Source: Rhizobium sp. CC-YZS058
GTDB lineage: Bacteria > Pseudomonadota > Alphaproteobacteria > Rhizobiales > Rhizobiaceae
Length of the DNA stretch: 64,000 bases
NCBI RefSeq assembly: GCF_034720595.1
Contig: NZ_JAYESJ010000001.1
Coordinates: forward strand, 2,258,001-2,322,000
Reading direction: 5' to 3'
Of the stretch, positions 1 to 9,777 are shown one piece after another (position 1 is the first letter of the stretch; every line of letters starts with the position of its first letter). The notes beneath the pieces were generated by a model. It had not been told where the DNA came from and did not search any database. It saw nothing but the letters and a program-made list of their open reading frames with translations. The position numbers and the translations under genes were made by a program.

Positions 1-1282
1 GTCCCGGCGCGAGGCGCAGGATATCGCCATTGCGGACGAAGGGCACCTCGGGAATGCCCGATTGCAGGCCGAGCTCGCGCTGGGCGGTCAGGTGTGCGGC
101 CTCGCCATGCACCGGCACCAGCAGCCGCGGACGGATCCACTGATACATCTGCTGCAGCTCGTTGCGCCGCGGATGGCCGGAGACATGCACCAGCGCCTCA
201 TGATCGGTCACCACATGGATGCCCTGCTCGATCAGGCCGTTCTTGATGTCGTTGATCGCCTTCTCATTGCCCGGAATGGCGCGTGAGGAGAACACCACCG
301 TATCCCCTGCAGAAAACGCAACATTGCGCAGCTCGTCCCGCGCGATCTTCGCCAGCGCCGCGCGCGGCTCGCCCTGGCTGCCGGTCAGGATTACGACCAC
401 CTTGTCGCGCGGGATATAGCCGAACTCATCCTCACCGATAAACGGCGCGACACCGTCCATCAGCCCGACATCGCGCGCCACCTGCACGACGCGCTTCATG
501 GAGGAGCCGAGCAACAGAACTTCGCGCCCGGCTGCCGAGGCGGCCTTGGCGATCGAGCGGATGCGGCCGACATTGGAGGAGAAGGTGGTTATCGCCACAC
601 GGCCTTCGGCCTTGCCGATGACCTCGGTCAGGCTGGCCGCCACCTCTTCTTCCGAAGGGGAGACACCGTCGCGCATCGCGTTGGTCGAATCGCACATCAG
701 CGCGAGCACGCCCTCGTCCCCGATTTCGGTGAAGCGCTGCTTGTCGGTGAGCGGGCCGAGCGAGGGCTGGAGGTCGATCTTCCAGTCGCCGGTGTGCACC
801 ACATTGCCGAGCGGGGTGCGGATGACGAGCGCCATAGGCTCGGGAATCGAGTGGTTGACGCCGACAGCCTCGACCTCGAAGGGTCCGATCTGGATGCGAT
901 CACCTTCCTTGAACGGGGTGATCGGCACCTCGCTGCGCGAGCGCTCGTAATTGCGCTTGGCTTCCAGCATGCCGGCGGTGAAGGCCGAGGCATAGACCGG
1001 AACATTGAGGCCCGGCCAGAGATCGGCAAGCGCCCCGTAATGGTCCTCATGGGCGTGGGTGATCACGATGCCCTTGAGGTTCTTCCGCTCCTTCGCCAGG
1101 AAGCTGATATCGGGCAGGACGAGATCGACGCCGGGCAGATCCGGACCCGGAAAGGTCACGCCGCAATCCACCATGATCCACTCGCGGTTCTTGGCCGGCC
1201 CGTAGCCGTACAGCGCGAGGTTCATGCCGATTTCGCCCACGCCGCCCAGCGGCAGGAACACAAATTCATGTTTGTCCGTCAT
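1..1282 (-). CDS. rnj: Ribonuclease J (partial, C-terminus beyond window)
   Basis: Metallo-beta-lactamase/beta-CASP ribonuclease that acts in RNA maturation and turnover (5'-3' exonuclease and endonuclease in the family). The frame runs open from an ATG at 1282 to the window edge, giving about 427 residues of a family protein usually near 555. The start reads MTDKHEFVFLPLGGVGEIGMN, typical of RNase J. The Zn-binding HAHEDH motif lies at residues 76-81, preceded by a GVTFPGPDLPGVDLVLPD segment. Further downstream are the beta-CASP features VHTGDWKIDLQP, LTGSQGEP and VHGEAAHL. It is the last gene of the nuo-birA-rnj run, 19 bases after birA, and is probably co-transcribed with it. No internal damage is seen; only the C-terminal part is missing because of the window boundary. 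Confidence 0.95.
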   Translation of the reverse strand, partial: MTDKHEFVFLPLGGVGEIGMNLALYGYGPAKNREWIMVDCGVTFPGPDLPGVDLVLPDISFLAKERKNLKGIVITHAHEDHYGALADLWPGLNVPVYASAFTAGMLEAKRNYERSRSEVPITPFKEGDRIQIGPFEVEAVGVNHSIPEPMALVIRTPLGNVVHTGDWKIDLQPSLGPLTDKQRFTEIGDEGVLALMCDSTNAMRDGVSPSEEEVAASLTEVIGKAEGRVAITTFSSNVGRIRSIAKAASAAGREVLLLGSSMKRVVQVARDVGLMDGVAPFIGEDEFGYIPRDKVVVILTGSQGEPRAALAKIARDELRNVAFSAGDTVVFSSRAIPGNEKAINDIKNGLIEQGIHVVTDHEALVHVSGHPRRNELQQMYQWIRPRLLVPVHGEAAHLTAQRELGLQSGIPEVPFVRNGDILRLAPG

Positions 1283-1301
1283 CAGAGGACTTTGTCCTTT
1301 A

Positions 1302-2069
1302 TCATCCGAAAAATACATCGCCGGCGGCAATGAGCCGGCGACGGCCGCTGTCCTCGGTCAAGACAAGGCGGCCTTCGTCATCAATGTCGTCGAAACGCCC
1401 GAGGAGCGTTTCGCTCGTCAGCCGCACGGTAATAGGGCGCCCGAGCCCGATGGCATGGCGCCGCCAGCGGGCAATGACCGCAGATAGGCCTGCCCCGTGG
1501 TCCCAAAGCGCCAGCATGTCTGCCATGGCGATGAGAAGATGGGCAAAAACCTCGTCCGGCGCGGCCGTCGCGCCTTCCGCGCCGAGCCGCGCAACCGGAT
1601 AGAGCGCCGCCTCGGGCGCATGCGCAATATTGATCCCGCAGCCGATGACCAGAGCCTGGCGGCCATCCGGAAGTTGCTCGGCCTCGAGCAGGATGCCGGA
1701 AACCTTGCGGCCATGGATCAGCACATCGTTCGGCCATTTGATGTCCGGCACGCCGGCACCCGGCGGCAGCACCGACTGGACCGCGTCGCGCACGGCCACC
1801 GCAACGGCAAGCGGCAGGCTGGCAAGGGCGGCCGCGGGCGCTGGGTCGATCAGCAGCAGCGAGGCATAGAGGTTCCCGGGCTCGGAGGTCCAGGAACGAC
1901 CACGCCGGGCGCGACCTTCGGTCTGCCGCCCGGCGGTTATCCAGAGCTTGCCCGGATCGCCGGCCCGCGCGCGGGCCAGCCCCTCGGCATTGGTAGAGCC
2001 CGTCGCCTCGAGCGCGACGTGCCGGTAGGCGTCATAGGCCGCCTGCGGCAGCGCGCGTCCCTCGCTCAA
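1302..2069 (-). CDS. birA: Biotin--[acetyl-CoA carboxylase] ligase, HTH-less
   Basis: Attaches biotin to the biotin carboxyl carrier domain of acetyl-CoA carboxylase and related enzymes through biotinyl-5'-AMP. The 255-residue protein has the BPL/LplA catalytic fold: STN near residue 24, the biotin-binding loop [10 protein letters not shown] (GRGRRGRxW in other BirA proteins) near residue 51, KWPNDV near 113, and a short C-terminal SH3-like barrel ending in GDVFFG. There is no N-terminal winged-helix domain, so this is the ligase-only (class I) form and is not expected to repress biotin genes. Its ATG overlaps the nuoN stop by four bases, and rnj follows after 19 bases, so it sits in the distal part of the complex I transcript. 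Confidence 0.95.
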   Translation of the reverse strand: MSEGRALPQAAYDAYRHVALEATGSTNAEGLARARAGDPGKLWITAGRQTEGRARRGRSWTSEPGNLYASLLLIDPAPAAALASLPLAVAVAVRDAVQSVLPPGAGVPDIKWPNDVLIHGRKVSGILLEAEQLPDGRQALVIGCGINIAHAPEAALYPVARLGAEGATAAPDEVFAHLLIAMADMLALWDHGAGLSAVIARWRRHAIGLGRPITVRLTSETLLGRFDDIDDEGRLVLTEDSGRRRLIAAGDVFFG

Positions 2070-3502
2070 AAGAACGTCCGCGCCGCGACGTCGGCAGCCG
2101 AGCCGATCGGTCCGCCGATCAGCACATAGGCAACCAGGAACAGGCCGGAAAGGCCGTAGACCAGTTTCAGCGGCGTCGCCGGACGCGCGAACTCGCCCTG
2201 CGGCTCATCGAACCACATCAGCTTGACGACGCGCAGATAGTAATAGGCGCCGACCACCGAGGCGAGAACGCCGATGATCGCCAGCGCATAGAGCTTCGCC
2301 TCGATGGCTGCCAGGAACACGAAGTACTTGGCGAAGAAGCCTGCCAGCGGCGGAATGCCGGCCAGTGAGAACATCAGCGCCGTCAGCACGACCGCCATGA
2401 ACGGATTGGTCTGCGAGAGGCCTGCCAGATCCTGGACCTCTTCGACCACCTTGCCGTCCTTGCGGCGCATGGCGAGGATGCAGGCGAAGGTCCCGAGCGT
2501 CATGACCATGTAGATCAGCATATAGAGCACGACGCCGCGAACGCCGGCGACCGAGCCGGCCGAAAGGCCGACCAGCGCATAGCCCATGTGACCGATCGAG
2601 GAATAGGCCATCAGGCGCTTCAGGTTGCGCTGGCCAATGGCCGCGAAGGAGCCGAGCACCATGGAGGCGATCGAAATGAAGACGATGATCTGCTGCCAGT
2701 CGGCGGTGACCGGCTCGAAAGCGGTGATCACGACGCGGATGAGCATGGCGATGGCGGCAATCTTCGGCGCACCGGCAAAGAAGGTCGTGACCGGGGTCGG
2801 CGCGCCTTCATAGACGTCCGGCGTCCACATATGAAACGGAACGGCCGAGATCTTGAAGGCGACGCCGGCAAGAACGAAGACCAGGCCGAAGACGAGACCC
2901 AGCGACCGTCCCTCCTGCAGGGCAGCCGCGATTTCGGTAAAGCCCGTATGGCCGGTGAAGCCATAGACCAGCGACATGCCATAGAGCAGCATGCCGGAGG
3001 ACAGTGCGCCAAGCACGAAGTACTTCAGGCCCGCTTCGGTCGACTTCACGTCGTCGCGGTTCATGGCGGCGACCACGTAAGCGGCGAGCGACTGCAACTC
3101 GAGCGCCATATAGAGCGACATCATATTGTTGGCCGAGGCCATCAACAGCATGCCGAGCGTGGCGAGCACGATCAGCACCGGATATTCGAACCGGTCAATC
3201 CCATAGAGCTTCGACTGGCCGGCGCCGAGGAAAAGCGCGATGATCGAGGCAATGAGCACGAGGCCTTTCATGAAGCGCCCGAAAGCATCCGAGACGAAGG
3301 CGCCGTTGTAGGCGACGCCGTCGCCCGTGGTGAAGAGCAGCAGGCCGGCCACGGCCAGGAGCGCGATGGCAAGCCAGGTGACGATCCCGGTGGCGCGCTC
3401 GCCGATGAAGACGCCGATCATCAGCAGAGCGAGAGCTCCGAGGGCGAGCGTCAGCTCGGGCAGCGACAGCTGCAGGCTTGCGTTCAAGAGTTCAGCAGTC
3501 AT
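2066..3502 (-). CDS. nuoN: NADH-quinone oxidoreductase subunit N
   Basis: Antiporter-like membrane subunit of respiratory complex I, contributing to proton pumping. From the ATG at 3502 it is 478 residues with about 14 hydrophobic helices. The family hallmarks are a conserved Glu in [12 protein letters not shown], the Lys-bearing [11 protein letters not shown] helix after [15 protein letters not shown], and [20 protein letters not shown] longer frame starting at 3538 exists, but its first 12 residues are polar and unlike Nuo[11 protein letters not shown] is therefore the better start. It follows nuoM by 16 bases and overlaps birA by four. Confidence 0.96.
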   Translation of the reverse strand: MTAELLNASLQLSLPELTLALGALALLMIGVFIGERATGIVTWLAIALLAVAGLLLFTTGDGVAYNGAFVSDAFGRFMKGLVLIASIIALFLGAGQSKLYGIDRFEYPVLIVLATLGMLLMASANNMMSLYMALELQSLAAYVVAAMNRDDVKSTEAGLKYFVLGALSSGMLLYGMSLVYGFTGHTGFTEIAAALQEGRSLGLVFGLVFVLAGVAFKISAVPFHMWTPDVYEGAPTPVTTFFAGAPKIAAIAMLIRVVITAFEPVTADWQQIIVFISIASMVLGSFAAIGQRNLKRLMAYSSIGHMGYALVGLSAGSVAGVRGVVLYMLIYMVMTLGTFACILAMRRKDGKVVEEVQDLAGLSQTNPFMAVVLTALMFSLAGIPPLAGFFAKYFVFLAAIEAKLYALAIIGVLASVVGAYYYLRVVKLMWFDEPQGEFARPATPLKLVYGLSGLFLVAYVLIGGPIGSAADVAARTFF

Positions 3503-3518
3503 CTCAAGCTCCGTCCCG

Positions 3519-5030
3519 TCAGTTCGCCGAAAGCGCAACCGACTGCGCTGCCTGCAGCGCGGCGGTGTAGTTGTTGATCACCAGATCGACGGAGGCCGCC
3601 GTGGCATCGAAGACCGGCGCCGGGTAGACGCCGAAGAAAATCGTCAGGAACACAAGCGGATAAAGAATGATCTTCTCGCGCGTCGTGAGGTCCAGGAGCC
3701 CCTTCAGCTTTTCCTTCTCCAGAGCACCCCAGATGACCCGGCGATAGAGCCAGAGCGCATAGCAGGCCGAAAGGATGACGCCGGTGGTGGCAAAGAGCGC
3801 AACCCAGGTGTTGGCGCGGAAGGCGCCGAGCAGGGTCGTGATTTCGCCGACGAAGCCGGAGGTCCCGGGAAGGCCGACATTGGCCATGGTGAACACCATG
3901 AACACGACCGCATACTTCGGCATGTTGTTGACGAGACCGCCATAGGCCGAGATTTCGCGGGTGTGCAAACGGTCATAGACCACGCCGACGCAGAGGAAGA
4001 GCGCCGAGGAGACGATGCCGTGCGAGAGCATCTGGAAGATCGCGCCCTGGATGCCCTGCGCATTGGCCGCGAAGATCCCCATCGTCACGTAACCCATATG
4101 GGCGACGGAGGAATAGGCGATCAGCTTCTTGATGTCCTGCTGCATCATCGCCACCAGCGAGGTGTAGATGATGGCGACGACGGACAGGGTGAAGACGAGC
4201 GGTGCGAACTGCTCGGAGGCGAGCGGGAACATGGAGAGCGAGATGCGTACCATGCCGTAGCCACCAAGCTTCAGCATGACGCCGGCCAGGATGACCGAGC
4301 CTGCGGTCGGCGCCTGCACGTGGGCGTCCGGCAGCCAGGTGTGCACCGGCCACATCGGCATCTTCACGGCGAAGGCCGCGAAGCAGGCGAGCCACAGCCA
4401 GGTCTGCATGCCGGCCGGGAAGCCGAACTTCAGGAGCTCGATCATATCGGTCGTGCCGGCCTGCCAGTACATGGCCATGATGGCGAGCATCATCAGCACC
4501 GAGCCGAACAGCGTGTAGAGGAAGAACTTGTAGCTCGCATAGACGCGCTCCTTGCCGCCCCAGACGCCGATGATGACGAACATCGGAATGAGGGTCGCTT
4601 CGAAGAAGACGTAGAAGAGCACGATATCGAGCGAGACGAAGACGCCAGTCATGACGACTTCGAGCAGCAGGAAGGCGATCATGTAGGACTTGATGCGCTT
4701 TTCCACCGACTCCCAGCTGGCGAGCACGCAGAAGGGCATCAGGAAGGTCGTCAGGATGACGAACAGCATGGAAATGCCGTCGACGCCCAGATGATAGGAG
4801 ATGCCTGTGCCGAGCCAGGCGTGCTTTTCGACGAACTGGAAGCCCGGATTGGCATTGTCGAAGCCGGCCCAGATGAAGAGCGACAGGAGGAAGGTGACGA
4901 CGGTCGTCAGCAGCGCGATGTTGAGCACATTGCGCCGGCCGCTGGCGCTGTCGTCGCGCGTGAGCAACAGGAGCACGACGCCGACCAGCGGCAGGAAGGT
5001 GACCGCCGAAAGAATGGGCCAATCGGTCAT
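3519..5030 (-). CDS. nuoM: NADH-quinone oxidoreductase subunit M
   Basis: Second antiporter-like proton-pumping subunit of complex I, 503 residues from the ATG at 5030. Visible family signatures include the buried Glu in [29 protein letters not shown] followed by the Lys helix [13 protein letters not shown], and [17 protein letters not shown]. The start codon overlaps the nuoL stop in a TGATG arrangement, pointing to translational coupling. The frame is open further upstream, to 5213, but that extension lies inside nuoL and is rich in Arg and Pro, so it is a shadow. Sequence quality and length match the family. Confidence 0.96.
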   Translation of the reverse strand: MTDWPILSAVTFLPLVGVVLLLLTRDDSASGRRNVLNIALLTTVVTFLLSLFIWAGFDNANPGFQFVEKHAWLGTGISYHLGVDGISMLFVILTTFLMPFCVLASWESVEKRIKSYMIAFLLLEVVMTGVFVSLDIVLFYVFFEATLIPMFVIIGVWGGKERVYASYKFFLYTLFGSVLMMLAIMAMYWQAGTTDMIELLKFGFPAGMQTWLWLACFAAFAVKMPMWPVHTWLPDAHVQAPTAGSVILAGVMLKLGGYGMVRISLSMFPLASEQFAPLVFTLSVVAIIYTSLVAMMQQDIKKLIAYSSVAHMGYVTMGIFAANAQGIQGAIFQMLSHGIVSSALFLCVGVVYDRLHTREISAYGGLVNNMPKYAVVFMVFTMANVGLPGTSGFVGEITTLLGAFRANTWVALFATTGVILSACYALWLYRRVIWGALEKEKLKGLLDLTTREKIILYPLVFLTIFFGVYPAPVFDATAASVDLVINNYTAALQAAQSVALSAN

Positions 5031-7027
5031 CAGAGGGAGCTCCCGAGCATCATCCAGGTAACAAGGGCGGCGATGCCGAGCAGCATCACGAAGGCATAGT
5101 GGTAGAGATAACCGGTCTGCAGGCGCACGACCCCTCGGGTCACGTCCATCACCCGGGCGGCGACACCGTTCGGGCCGAAGCCGTCGATCACGCGGCCATC
5201 GCCTTCCTTCCACAGGAAGGTGCCGATGCGCTTGGCCGGACGGACGAACAGGAAGTCATAGAGCTCGTCGAAATACCACTTGTTGAGCAGGAACTGGTAG
5301 AGCCCGCGATGCTGGCGCGCCAGCTCCTTCGGGGTTTCCGGCGAGCGGATGTAGAAATACCAGGCGGTGACGAAGCCGAGCACCATGGCGATGAAGGGGC
5401 TGAGCGCCACCAGCGCCGGCACATGATGGAACTCTTCCAGCAGCTCGTTTTCGGCCGACGTAAAGAGCGCACCCTGCCAGAACTCGCCATAGTGATGGCC
5501 GTAGAAATAGCCCTCGCCGAGCACGCCCGCAAAGAGCGCACCGAAGCCGAGCACGAAAAGCGGCACCAGCATGACCATCGGCGACTCATGCACATGGTGC
5601 ATGACTTCGTGCGAGGCGCGCGGCTTGCCGAAGAAGGTCAGGAACATCAGGCGCCAGGAGTAGAAGCTGGTGAAGAGCGCGGCGATCACCAGGAGCGTGA
5701 AGGCAAAGCCGGCGAGTGGCGAATGCGAGGCATAGGTCGCCTCGATGATCACGTCCTTGGAGAAGAAGCCGGCAAAACCGACCGGGGTGAAGGGAATGCC
5801 GACGCCGGTGATGGCGAGCGTGCCGATCAGCATCATCGCGAAGGTGATCTTGATGTGCGGGCGCAGGCCGCCCATGTGGCGCATGTCCTGTTCACCATCG
5901 ACGGCATGGATGACCGAGCCGGCGCAGAGGAACAGCAGCGCCTTGAAGAAGGCGTGGGTGAAGAGGTGGAACACGGCCGCGCCATAGGCGCCGACGCCGA
6001 GCGCCACGAACATGTAGCCGAGCTGCGAGCAGGTCGAATAGGCGATGACGCGCTTGATGTCGTTTTGCACCAGGCCGACGGTGGCGGCGAAGAACGCCGT
6101 GATGGCGCCGATCAGGGTCACCACGGTCAGCGCCGTCGGCGACAGTTCGAACAGCGGCGACATGCGGGCGACCAGAAAGACGCCGGCGGTGACCATGGTT
6201 GCGGCATGGATCAGCGCCGAAACCGGGGTCGGGCCTTCCATGGCGTCCGGCAGCCAGGTGTGCAGCAGGAACTGCGCCGACTTGCCCATCGCACCCATGA
6301 AGAGCAGCAGGCAGACGCCGGTGATCGCATCGGCGCGATCGAGCGACAGGCCGAACAGGCGGATGACCGCTTCGCCGCCTTCCGCAGCACCCTCGGCCGG
6401 CAGGTAGCTGGCCGCGGCGGCGAAGATCGTTTCGAAGGACACCGAGCCGAACAGCACGAAGACGCCGAAGATGCCGAGCGCGAAACCGAAGTCGCCAACG
6501 CGGTTGACGATGAAGGCCTTCATCGCCGCAGCACTTGCCGACGGCTTCTTGTACCAGAAACCGATCAGCAGATAGGAGGCGAGGCCCACGCCTTCCCAGC
6601 CGAAGAACATCTGCAGGAGATTGTCCGACGTCACCAGCATGAGCATGGCGAAGGTGAACAGCGAGAGATAGGCGAAGAAGCGCGGCCGATGCGGATCGTG
6701 GTGCATGTAGCCGATCGAATAGATGTGAACGAGGCAGGAGACCGTGTTCACGACCACGAACATGACGGCCGTCAGCGTATCGACGCGGAAGGCCCATTCG
6801 GTGTCGAAACCGCCGGACTGGATCCAGCGCATCACCGGAACGGTGATCATCTCGGTTTCACCCAGCCCGACGTGGAAGAACACGATCCAGGAGAAGACGG
6901 CGACGAGGATCATCAGGCCGCTGGTCACATATTCGGATGCCTTGGCGCCGGTGGTGGTGCCGAACAGGCCGGCGACCAGGAAGCCGATCAGCGGCAGGAA
7001 GACGATGGCTTTGATCAGGAGGTCCAT
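5030..7027 (-). CDS. nuoL: NADH-quinone oxidoreductase subunit L
   Basis: Largest antiporter-like subunit of complex I, carrying the lateral helix that spans the membrane arm. It is 665 residues, a normal length. Motifs are [19 protein letters not shown] (with the conserved Glu), [20 protein letters not shown], the Lys-containing [19 protein letters not shown], and a C-terminal amphipathic helix region ending in [11 protein letters not shown]. It follows nuoK by six bases and its stop overlaps the nuoM ATG by one base. Confidence 0.97.
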   Translation of the reverse strand: MDLLIKAIVFLPLIGFLVAGLFGTTTGAKASEYVTSGLMILVAVFSWIVFFHVGLGETEMITVPVMRWIQSGGFDTEWAFRVDTLTAVMFVVVNTVSCLVHIYSIGYMHHDPHRPRFFAYLSLFTFAMLMLVTSDNLLQMFFGWEGVGLASYLLIGFWYKKPSASAAAMKAFIVNRVGDFGFALGIFGVFVLFGSVSFETIFAAAASYLPAEGAAEGGEAVIRLFGLSLDRADAITGVCLLLFMGAMGKSAQFLLHTWLPDAMEGPTPVSALIHAATMVTAGVFLVARMSPLFELSPTALTVVTLIGAITAFFAATVGLVQNDIKRVIAYSTCSQLGYMFVALGVGAYGAAVFHLFTHAFFKALLFLCAGSVIHAVDGEQDMRHMGGLRPHIKITFAMMLIGTLAITGVGIPFTPVGFAGFFSKDVIIEATYASHSPLAGFAFTLLVIAALFTSFYSWRLMFLTFFGKPRASHEVMHHVHESPMVMLVPLFVLGFGALFAGVLGEGYFYGHHYGEFWQGALFTSAENELLEEFHHVPALVALSPFIAMVLGFVTAWYFYIRSPETPKELARQHRGLYQFLLNKWYFDELYDFLFVRPAKRIGTFLWKEGDGRVIDGFGPNGVAARVMDVTRGVVRLQTGYLYHYAFVMLLGIAALVTWMMLGSSL

Positions 7028-7033
7028 GGCCGC

Positions 7034-7342
7034 TCAGCCCTTCATCGTATTGACGTCTTCGACCGCGATGGAGCCGCGGTTGCGATAGAAGACGACGAGG
7101 ATCGCAAGACCGATCGCGGCTTCGGCGGCCGCGACGGTGAGAATGAACAGGGCAAAGACCTGGCCGGTGATGTCGTTCAGGAACGACGAGAAGGCCACCA
7201 TGTTGATGTTGACGGCGAGCAGGATCAGCTCAACCGACATCAGGATGACGATGATGTTCTTCCGGTTCAGGAAAATGCCGAAGACGCCGAGCGTGAAGAG
7301 GATGGCGCTGACGGTCAGATAATGGGCGATGCCGATTTCCAT
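7034..7342 (-). CDS. nuoK: NADH-quinone oxidoreductase subunit K
   Basis: Small membrane subunit of complex I (102 residues, three transmembrane helices). The two functionally important glutamates of the family are seen in the [15 protein letters not shown] helix and in [14 protein letters not shown]. Length and order (nuoJ, K, L) are standard. It starts 31 bases after nuoJ. Confidence 0.97.
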   Translation of the reverse strand: MEIGIAHYLTVSAILFTLGVFGIFLNRKNIIVILMSVELILLAVNINMVAFSSFLNDITGQVFALFILTVAAAEAAIGLAILVVFYRNRGSIAVEDVNTMKG

Positions 7343-7373
7343 GGGGTGTTCTGTCCTTGACCTTCAGTGCCGC

Positions 7374-7988
7374 TCACACGCCCTGCCCGGGCTTGACCTT
7401 GACCACCTCGACCGCAGTCGCCGGTGCGCGGGCGACCTGGACCGAGATGTTCTGGCGCTTGATGTTCTGGCGATGACGCAGCGTCAAGACGATGGCGCCG
7501 ATCATGGCGACCAGCAGCACGAGGCCGGCGATCTGGAAGTAGTAAATGTAGTGGGTGTAGATCACGTCGCCGAGCGCGGCGGTGTTGGTCCGTTCGCTCA
7601 CCGGCGGGATCGGCATCGACACGGTGCTTGCGATTTCCGGCGAGATCGCGCTGCCGGCCACGACAATGATCAGCTCGGCCGCGAGGATCAGTCCGATCAG
7701 CGCACCGACGGGCGCATATTCCATCACTCCCGAGCGCAGCTGCGTGAAGTCGATGTCGAGCATCATGACGACGAAGAGGAAGAGGACCGCGACGGCGCCG
7801 ATATAGACGACCAGCAGGATCATCGCCAGGAACTCCGCCCCGGTCAGCAGGAAGAGGCCGGCCGAGTTGAAGAAGGTGAGGATGAGGAACAGGACCGAAT
7901 AGACCGGGTTCCTGGCCGAAATCACCATGAACGCCGAAGCGACGGCGATGAAGGCGAAAAGATAGAAGAAGAGAGTCTGCAGACCCAT
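7374..7988 (-). CDS. nuoJ: NADH-quinone oxidoreductase subunit J
   Basis: Membrane subunit of complex I with about five helices, 204 residues from MGLQTLFFYLFAFI at 7988. The conserved helix with the pi-bulge region is seen in FLAMILLVVYIGAVAVLFLFVVMMLDID. The frame extends upstream to 8060, but the added 24 residues are hydrophilic and absent from NuoJ proteins, so the internal ATG is chosen. About 170 bases separate it from nuoI, the longest gap between nuoA and nuoN apart from the insertion at 16799-17288 and the 12763-12943 gap. Nothing clear is seen in that gap. Confidence 0.95.
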   Translation of the reverse strand: MGLQTLFFYLFAFIAVASAFMVISARNPVYSVLFLILTFFNSAGLFLLTGAEFLAMILLVVYIGAVAVLFLFVVMMLDIDFTQLRSGVMEYAPVGALIGLILAAELIIVVAGSAISPEIASTVSMPIPPVSERTNTAALGDVIYTHYIYYFQIAGLVLLVAMIGAIVLTLRHRQNIKRQNISVQVARAPATAVEVVKVKPGQGV

Positions 7989-8160
7989 GACCGGTGCCTT
8001 TTTCGTCTTGCCCGAAAGCGCGGCCAGGACGGTCGCGCTCCGGCCGACCGGATGGTGCACCCGGCCGACGTTCGATGCTTAAAGTCTCTCGCGCCTCTCG
8101 GCGCCGATCGTCCCCGCCGCCCGGCGCCACAGCGCCGCAGGCGGCCCCCGCGAAACGCCC

Positions 8161-8652
8161 TTAGCGGTAGGGCGCGTCCATGGCGATGTTGCGCGCGAGT
8201 TCGCGCTCCCACCGGTCGCCATTCGCCAGCAGGCGGGCCTTGTCGTAGTAGAGTTCTTCGCGCGTCTCGGTCGAGAACTCGAAGTTCGGCCCCTCGACGA
8301 TGGCATCCACCGGGCAGGCTTCCTGGCAGAAGCCGCAATAGATGCACTTCACCATGTCGATGTCGTAGCGCACGGTGCGGCGCGTGCCGTCATTGCGGCG
8401 CGGGCCGGCTTCGATGGTGATCGCCTGGGCAGGACAGATCGCCTCGCAGAGCTTGCAGGCGATGCAGCGCTCTTCGCCGTTCGGATAGCGGCGCAGCGCA
8501 TGCTCGCCACGGAAACGCGGCGAGGTCGGGCCTTTCTCGAACGGGTAGTTCACGGTTGCCTTGGGCGAGAAGAAATAGCGCATGGAGAGAAAGAATGCGC
8601 CGACGAATTCCTTCAGGAACAGTGAGCTGACGGCTTGTGTAAGACCGGCCAT
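8161..8652 (-). CDS. nuoI: NADH-quinone oxidoreductase subunit I
   Basis: Peripheral-arm subunit of complex I carrying two [4Fe-4S] clusters (N6a and N6b) that pass electrons toward N2. The 163-residue protein has two ferredoxin motifs, [12 protein letters not shown] and [12 protein letters not shown], and an N-terminal amphipathic helix. Two adjacent ATGs exist (8655 and 8652). The second is preferred because GGAGG lies six bases upstream of it but only three from the first. The stretch upstream to 8727 lies in the nuoH tail and is a shadow. Confidence 0.96.
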   Translation of the reverse strand: MAGLTQAVSSLFLKEFVGAFFLSMRYFFSPKATVNYPFEKGPTSPRFRGEHALRRYPNGEERCIACKLCEAICPAQAITIEAGPRRNDGTRRTVRYDIDMVKCIYCGFCQEACPVDAIVEGPNFEFSTETREELYYDKARLLANGDRWERELARNIAMDAPYR

Positions 8653-8713
8653 CATTGACCTCCGAATGAGCCGGCAGAACCGGCGACTGACGCGAAGCGG
8701 GCGAAGGGGCGCA

Positions 8714-9757
8714 TCACGCCCATCCACCGAGCTTCAGCGTGACTGCGACGAGAAAGACCATGACGAGCGAGAGCGGAAGGAAGACCTTCCAGCCGAGACG
8801 CATCAGCTGGTCGTAGCGGTAGCGCGGCACGAAAGCCTTGACCATGGCGAACATGAAGAAGACCAGCGCGGATTTGAGCACGAACCAGATGATGCCCGGA
8901 ACCCAGTTCAGGAACCACACATCGACCGGAGGCAGCCAGCCGCCGAGGAACAGGATCGTGGTGAGCGCGCACATCAGGCAGATGGCGGCATACTCGCCGA
9001 GCATGAACATCATATAGGGCGTCGAGCCGTATTCCACCATGAAGCCGGCCACGAGTTCCGATTCCGCTTCCACGAGATCGAAGGGCGGGCGGTTCGTCTC
9101 GGCGAGTGCGGAGATGAAGAACACGATGAACATCGGGAACAGCGGCAGCCAGTACCAGTCGAGGAAGGAGCCCGGCAGGCCCATCATCGTGCCAAGACCG
9201 TCGCGCTGGGAATTGACGATATCCGTCAGGTTCAGCGACCCGACGCAGAGCAGCACGGTGACGATGACGAAGCCGATCGAGACTTCATAGGACACCATCT
9301 GCGCGGCCGAGCGCAGCGCCGACAGGAAGGGATATTTCGAGTTCGATGCCCAGCCGCCCATGATGATGCCGTAAACCTCGAGCGAGGAGATGGCGAGCAC
9401 ATAGAGAATGCCGACATTGATGTTGGCCATCACCCAATTGTCATTGAGCGGAACCACGGCCCAGGCCGCGAGCGCCAAGGTGACCGATACCAGCGGTGCC
9501 AGCAGGAACAACACCTTGTTGGCGCCGGCCGGGATCACCGGTTCCTTGACGACGAACTTCAAAAGATCGGCGAAGGACTGGAAAAGCCCGAAGGGACCCA
9601 CCACGTTCGGTCCACGGCGCAGCTGCACCGCGGCCCAGATCTTGCGGTCCGCGAGCAGAATATAGGCGATGAAGATCAACAGAGCGACCAGCAGCAGCAG
9701 CGACTGGCCGATCATGATCAGTGTCGGCACGACATAGGTCGAGAAGAAGCCGTCCAT
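8714..9757 (-). CDS. nuoH: NADH-quinone oxidoreductase subunit H
   Basis: Membrane subunit of complex I forming the quinone-binding interface between the hydrophilic and membrane arms. It is 347 residues with eight to nine helices. Typical segments are [21 protein letters not shown], the charged loop with [21 protein letters not shown], and a C-terminal [23 protein letters not shown]. It follows nuoG by 20 bases. Confidence 0.97.
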   Translation of the reverse strand: MDGFFSTYVVPTLIMIGQSLLLLVALLIFIAYILLADRKIWAAVQLRRGPNVVGPFGLFQSFADLLKFVVKEPVIPAGANKVLFLLAPLVSVTLALAAWAVVPLNDNWVMANINVGILYVLAISSLEVYGIIMGGWASNSKYPFLSALRSAAQMVSYEVSIGFVIVTVLLCVGSLNLTDIVNSQRDGLGTMMGLPGSFLDWYWLPLFPMFIVFFISALAETNRPPFDLVEAESELVAGFMVEYGSTPYMMFMLGEYAAICLMCALTTILFLGGWLPPVDVWFLNWVPGIIWFVLKSALVFFMFAMVKAFVPRYRYDQLMRLGWKVFLPLSLVMVFLVAVTLKLGGWA

Positions 9758-9777
9758 GATATCCTAATCCCTCGCGC

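Noticed and set aside
3327..5099. Plus-strand frame of 590 codons opposite nuoM/nuoN
   Set aside because: It is opposite well-supported Nuo genes and rich in His/Arg/Asp/Glu, as expected for antisense of GC-rich membrane-protein codons; no domain or ribosome site.
5099..7360. Plus-strand frame of 753 codons opposite nuoL/nuoK
   Set aside because: Antisense shadow; long open frames on the opposite strand are common at this GC content.
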